A stretch of 38,139 nucleotides of DNA. It comes from Fragilaria radians. Lineage: Eukaryota > Bacillariophyta > Fragilariophyceae > Fragilariales > Fragilariaceae. The notes below the pieces were generated by a model. It worked only from the letters and a program-made list of their open reading frames with translations, searched no databases and was not told where the DNA came from. The stretch is taken from contig CAAAJI010000005.1 of NCBI GenBank assembly GCA_900642245.1, positions 335,223-373,361 on the forward strand. The letters run 5' to 3'. Shown here one piece after another: positions 33,150-38,139 of this stretch (its first letter is position 1; the number at the start of each line of letters is the position of its first letter). The translations under genes were made by a program, and so were the position numbers.

Positions 33150-35990
33150 CCCATACTTATTTTTCTTCTACCAAGTCTATTGAAGGATTCCATTGTGCAC
33201 AAGTATTCTTTGGTATGACTTCCAAGATGTTATATGTAGCAGGAATGAAGACTGAGTCTGAATTTCCAGATGTCTATCTTGACTTTATCAGGCAACATGG
33301 TATACCATCTGCACTCAGACGAGATAATGCAAAATCTGAAATGAGTCAGAGAGTTCGTCAAATCCATCGAGATCTAGTCATTGCTGATCAATGGACAGAA
33401 CCACACAGCCCATGGTAGAACCCTGCAGAGCTAAATGGTGTAAAATACTTAAAGTCACATGCTCAAGTGTTATTGGATAGAACTGGTGCACCAGATGCTA
33501 GGCGTTTCCTAGAACAGGATTACTTGGCACATGTTCATAATCTAAGTACAAACCGTCAGATGAATTGGAAAATACCAGAACAAGTTTCAAGAGGGGAGGG
33601 GGCATCAGATATCTCCCGTATCCTGAAGTTTTACTGGTTTGTACCTGTTCTGCACTTAGATCCGGTTTCAAACTTACCAGAAACCAGCAAGAAGCCTGGA
33701 TACTTTGTAGGTTTTGCAGAGAATGTAGGCAACACACTGACATTCAAGATCTTGAAGAATTATCTAAGCACAGTATTACACAGAAGTGGTATCATTTAAG
33801 CCAGATGTGCAAGAAATGATTAATAAATTAGATATGATGCCAGGTAATGTTCCTAGAAATAGTCATTCTAAACAGAAAACAAGGAAGCAGAACAAGATCC
33901 AAAACTGGTCATTTGGACCAAAATGTTGGTCATAGACCTCCGTCACAGTTACAAGCCATCTGTAACTCAAGTGGTCAAGAAGTCTTCTTCCCTTTGTATG
34001 ATGTAGTTATGATTAAAGGTCATGAGAACTTAAAAATTTTAGATCTTCAATTAGGAGCTACTGAGTGTCAGATATACCATAGTGCTTTGATGGGATCTAA
34101 GTCTCAAACAGAGCTGGATCGGTTGCATCAAGTGCATGTACTGGAAATGGCTGAGGATGACAAGGATATGTCATGGGAATGTACTAAGGTGCTCAAATAT
34201 TGTGAAGAAATAGGAATGAACACAAGTGCAAATCATAAATGCCTAGTAGAATGGAAAGATATTAACTAGTAACAATCATGGGTGAATTTCTTTGCATTAT
34301 GTCTCAACAACCCTACACCAGCTATCTCGTTTGCAGGGAACCAACATCTTCTAAATAAGATGCCTTTTCATCATCTTGTACAGTACTGTAAGGTTAAAAC
34401 ACCTGTGGATATTGACAGGGTACACAAGGTTTCAACAAGTCCAACAATCTTAAAGTACAAATTTGGAATTCAAGTTCCCAAAGGAATCAAGAATGCTATC
34501 AATTTAGACAGGAAAAACTGCAATAATTCATGGGAAGAGGCGATTAGGACAGAGCTCAAACAACTTACAGATTATGAGACATTTACAGTACTTGATTCAG
34601 GGGTAAGTATTCCTAATGGGTAACAGAAGATTCCGTATCACATAGTATTTGATGTCAAATATGACCTGAGGCAAAGCAAGATTGGTTGCAGGAGGCAATT
34701 GGAGAGTTAATGAAACGGAAGACAATTATTCAGGTCTTGTACGAATGGATACCGTAAGAATTGGATTTTTCTTAGGAGAATTATATGATCTCTACTGCTG
34801 TAAATGTAATTTTGGAAATGCCTTTTTATATGGGAAGACCAAGGAAAAAGTGTACATAAACGCTGGTCAAGAGTTTGGTGCAGGATTATGTGGAAAGAAT
34901 CTAATCATAAAAAAGTTAATATATTGATTGAAGACTTCTGCCGCAAGATGTCGTAAACGTTTAGCAGAACCATTACTAAGATAAGGATTCAAGAAAAATA
35001 AGCATGACCCGGATCTATGGATGATAGATAAGACATATGTGGATGATATTCTATTGGAGCAAGGATCTCATGGCAGTAATCCAGTACTTAGAGAAAAACC
35101 TATTGAAGAATGTAGGTATTCCTGAGTACAATTTAGGTCCAAATGTGGAGTTCCTGGGAGATTTATAGAAAAACCAAGGTTTAAGATTAGCTATCTCTGC
35201 CAAAACCTATATCCAAAATGTCATCCCGAAGTTTGAGAACCTTTTTGGTATGTAGGTATTCCTGAATACAATTTAGGTCCAAATGTGGAAATCCTGGGAG
35301 ATTCATAGAAGAACCAAGGTTTAAGATTAGCTATCTCTGCCAAAACCTATATCCAAAATGTCATCCCTACGTTTGAGAACCTTTTTGGTAAAGAACTGTA
35401 ACACACCAAGACAACCATGAGCAACGGATATCATCCTGAAGTAGATGATACACCGTTATGTACTGATGAAGACTCAGCTAAGCATAGATCAATAATAGGA
35501 TGTTGCATCTGGATAATTGTGTAAGGCAGATTTGATTTAGCCTATGCAGCATCTGCTATGAGTAGATTTAACATGTCACCAAGGGAAGGATATTTTGAAG
35601 GCTGCTAAGAGAATTCTAGCTTACCTAAAGGCCTTTCCAAATGGGAAAGTTGTTGCTGATACAACATATCCAGATCATTCAACTTACCCTGTTGAGGATC
35701 ACCCAAATTGGAAAGCCTTCTATCCAGATGCTGAAGAGGAGATTCCAAATGACCTTGCTGTGTCAAAGGGACCAAAATTCCGGATGACTGTCTATGTGGA
35801 TGCAGATCATGCACAAGACTTAGTAACAACAAGGTTCATCACAGGTATACTTATGATGTTGAATAATACGCCAATCAGATGGGTATCTAAACGTCAGAAG
35901 ACAGTAGAGACTTCAACCTACGGTCTGGAATTACCAGTGTCACAAATTGCTACAGAACTCATTCTGGAGGTTAGAATTACTTCTAAAAGG
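33150..35990 (+). mobile_element. Degraded Ty1/copia element (integrase, RT, RNase H)
   Basis: A long pol relic in correct order with many stops and frameshifts. Integrase C-terminal half is at 33150-33800: FHCAQVFFGMTSKML, GIPSALRRDNAKSEMSQRVR (catalytic D and E region), TEPHSPW then a stop, NPAELNG, KPGYFVGFAENVGNTLTFKI. The linker is at 33850-34270. RT is about 34280-35560: TELKQLTDYETFTVLDSG, LVAGGNWRVNE, VRMDTVRIGFFLGELY, GNAFLYGKTKEKVYI, a surviving YVDD (35036-35047), HPEVDDTPLCTDEDSAKHRS and SIIGCCIWIIV. RNase H is the longest clean part, 35595-36020: KAAKRILAYLKAFPNGK, MTVYVDADHAQD, ISKRQKTVETSTYG-like. Similarity to copia stops near 35990, so the 3' end looks truncated. No gag/protease or LTRs were confirmed. 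It belongs to a different lineage from the relics at 1-910 and 12440-12965. Confidence 0.9.
35111..35390 (+). repeat. 140-base tandem duplication inside the copia RT
   Basis: 35111-35250 and 35251-35390 are two head-to-tail copies, each exactly 140 bases, differing at 7 positions (95% identical). Both begin TGTAGGTATTCCTGA and end CTTTTTGGTA, and both code VGIPEYNLGPNVE...ISAKTYIQNVIP. The unit is not a multiple of three, so the second copy shifts the frame. Both share a TAG where the family has Trp. Confidence 0.97.
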
Positions 35991-36020
35991 TCTTACAAGT
36001 ATTACATTAATTGCCACTAG

Positions 36021-37914
36021 GACCCAGAATATATATCCTTTAGTATACACGAGCCTCACAACGTAGAATAGCTGTCTCGCTTTAGTAATGTAGATGGAAT
36101 AGATGGTCAGGAAGCTCTTCATCTTTTCTCAATCCGGACCTTCTTTAATATAGGATCATAAACCTTCCCCAGACACGTTCATAATTGTGCCTTGAAATGC
36201 ATAGTCGCATTGACTTTTGTGTGAAAGAAGGTTATGACCATGTGTAGATCTAAGTTTGACGGTTAAGCCATAGTTTTGCATGCTATATAGAGCCATTGTA
36301 ATTAGCGGATATTTTGTTTCTCAATCCCAGGTGATCAATCATGAGATCTCCAAATGACACTTTGGACAAAGTTTTTTACTTTATTCCATAACTGTCTTCA
36401 TTTCCTTAATGACCACTGGTATTTTTAGTATGAATTTGCGATGTCTCCAATAAAATTCTGTCTGAGAAAAGTGATGGCTTACTGACTCAGGGTGAAGACG
36501 GTAATGACACATGGTTTGCGCATGAGTCTTTTTTTGCCAGAACAAGATGTGACACCTCTAAGATAATAGAACTCTTGAATCATTTGAACTATAAATGAGT
36601 AAAAAAAGAATTGAAACCTGTGAAGCCCTGTCATACGCTTGCTTATTGACCTTGCAATGGAAGAAGACAATCACAACCTGTGATGCCTGAAGTACAGTGG
36701 CAAGTTGAACTTGACCAGCTTGAACTTCCTTAGTAACTTTCATGAAAGAGAAAACGTTGGCATGCTGTGGGATAGTGCTAGAAGTGAAGCTCAAACAGAA
36801 AGTAGCCACTCTAGGTCTGGACCAGATTACCAATGTATATACCACTTAGACGGGCCCCTTGGAACGTATTGCGGTCTCACTCAAGCAGATGCTTAGGCTG
36901 CTTATAGTGCGTCCACTTCCTGTGATTGTCCAGCAAAGATCACTGTGCATTCCAATGTCAGCTGCTTTACGTGCTTTATTTTTTTGTCAGCTCGCCAAAC
37001 ATTGTGGAGTTTTGTTCAGATTTGCGCTTTGTTTATTTTATTGTTTGAGCTATAAAAAAGCTGCCATTTATGCACAATCTTGGATTCATTGTGTACCTTG
37101 CGACCAAATCATTCATAGGAAAATCACACCTGTGGAAAATCTTTCTGATACGCTTTCAAGGGCTTGTATGTGTCCCAGGTTCAAAAAGTGCAATCGTTAT
37201 TCCCTAAGCAGCTTACCAGGACCCTGAGCTAGTGCTTTCATGAAGGATTTGAACATTACTCCTCTACTCCAGTACCACTCCCATACTTGGTTGGTGTTTT
37301 CTACTTAGCCTCATTTGCAATGGCACAGTCTTTGCCCCTTCATGTTTGGTTTGTCTTTTGACTGACCCTCACTGCTGCTAGAACTGTATGCTCTAGAAAG
37401 TATAATGATCTCAACTATTTTCTGTGTATTTAAGCCCTCAGCGGCACTGTTGACTGATGGAGGATAGGGTACGGTTCCTGTTATAAAACCGTTCTAAAAG
37501 AGTAAGGCAATTTCTTTGCCGCTCAAGATGTATGCGTTTTAATTGCCTTCTTGGTAATGAAAAGGTTATCCCAAATCTCTTGCACATTTTTCCCATTCAA
37601 AGTAACTTCTACGTTAGAGCCATCAATTTGCTCTACTTTATTTACCACAAGCAGAAAGTCACGGTTTCACTAGTTCATACTATTCATAAGAATAAAGATG
37701 TATAGCCAGAGTGTCAGCAAGATTTTAACTCTTTTCAATACGGTGAAAACAACAAAAATCGCCAGCAATTGCAGGTGGAACCAATTAAAAGTAATCAACA
37801 ATTATATTAGCATTATAAATTTGTAATTAGAATGGATTTACCCATTAATGTAAAGATCATCAGGATTAACCCCTTCATAAATGGTATTTGAAGTGTAAAA
37901 AAACAGATTACATA
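36021..37914. other. Unresolved repeat-like spacer
   Basis: No intact gene. A plus frame at 36859-37227 (about 120 codons) ends with KITPVENLSDTLSRA, which could be a worn copia RNase H tail (N.sDiltK-type), but the rest does not align. On the minus strand a 41-codon frame at about 37522-37650 reads LLVVNKVEQIDGSNVEVTLN and GKNVQEIWDNLFITKKAIKT. It is protein-like but closed by stops on both sides. I make no gene call here. Confidence 0.35.
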
Positions 37915-38139
37915 TCTACACTACTAAAAAAGTTTCACATCCGATTTGGCCGGCGCTACCCTTAACCCTCGTGCGTTTTGTTGGAACAGGAATACTCGAG
38001 AAAGTGATCGAGTACGAGTACAGCGTTTACAGTTTACGGAGTGAGCCACTAAAATCAATAGGGATATAGCTAATTCGAACGGTATCATAAGGTAGTAAAA
38101 TACTAATTCCATCCTACTTTCATCCAGATTTATAAACTA
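37915..38139 (+). mobile_element. Candidate Helitron 5' end, running off the window
   Basis: At 37915 the sequence TCTACACTACTAAAAAAG, preceded by A, resembles Helitron 5' termini (TC start, TCTATACTANTAAAA-like, insertion after A). It is followed by an abrupt, locally GC-richer stretch (GGCCGGCGCTACCC at about 37949) unlike the flanking AT-rich DNA. The 3' CTRR end and hairpin, and any Rep/helicase gene, would lie beyond the window, so this is a tentative call. Confidence 0.3.

Noticed and set aside
33215..33418. Integrase fragment as a domesticated host gene
   Set aside because: It is short, ends at a stop inside the conserved NPAE region and continues as broken pol in the same order. It is a relic.
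36859..37227. Plus frame ending KITPVENLSDTLSRA as a copia RNase H tail
   Set aside because: Only the last 15 or so residues look like the N.aDiltK motif; the rest does not align. Too weak for a call.

Overview
The window looks like nuclear DNA from a diatom, or at least a stramenopile alga. Four observations support this. The DNA is AT-rich with few, short GT-AG introns (82-239 bases). Two proteins begin with a signal peptide followed by a Gly-Phe junction, the pattern used for import into secondary red-type plastids. The dead Ty1/copia elements resemble the diatom CoDi type. One small Cys-rich protein belongs to a family I associate with diatom genomes. I cannot name the species. There is nothing prokaryotic, viral or CRISPR-like here.

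Layout. 1-910: a decayed Ty1/copia reverse transcriptase/RNase H relic. 1587-6771: PEX5 (+), the peroxisomal import receptor, converging on AP-3 delta (-) with 52 bases between the stops. 6772-9134: AT-rich spacer with no recognised content. 9135-11550: CDC27/APC3 (-), two exons. About 12440-12965: a second copia RT relic. 13960-14844: an ARF1-type GTPase (+) in three exons, the first only 36 bases. 14845-16877: spacer with one doubtful small ORF. 16878-18317: a membrane-anchored PAPS sulfotransferase (+). 18318-20818: spacer.

20819-30076 is the gene-dense part: a TMX3-like ER thioredoxin (+, two exons), a frameshifted small Cys-rich protein (-), a nitroreductase-like protein (+), a DUF2358 protein (-), 6-phosphogluconolactonase (+) and cytosolic glutamyl-tRNA synthetase (-, two exons) with an N-terminal WHEP domain. 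Neighbours here converge with 84-201 bases between stops. From about 30 kb to the end the DNA is repeat-rich: a long, broken copia element of a different lineage (about 33150-35990) containing a 140-base tandem duplication, then unresolved sequence, then a possible Helitron 5' end at the right edge.

The host genes are housekeeping functions: organelle import, vesicle coats and traffic (AP-3, ARF), cell cycle, ER redox, the oxidative pentose phosphate pathway and translation. They do not form one pathway or cluster, and I see no cassette that I would call a new multi-gene system. The points most worth a second look are the WHEP-GST-GluRS fusion, the 140-base duplication that copied an existing stop codon, the paired ACAGTATTCTGT motifs in the DUF2358/6PGL divergent promoter, the frameshifted Cys-rich gene and the candidate Helitron end. 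Several gene starts were moved to the first real ATG, and exons were joined by GT-AG sites that restore family motifs.
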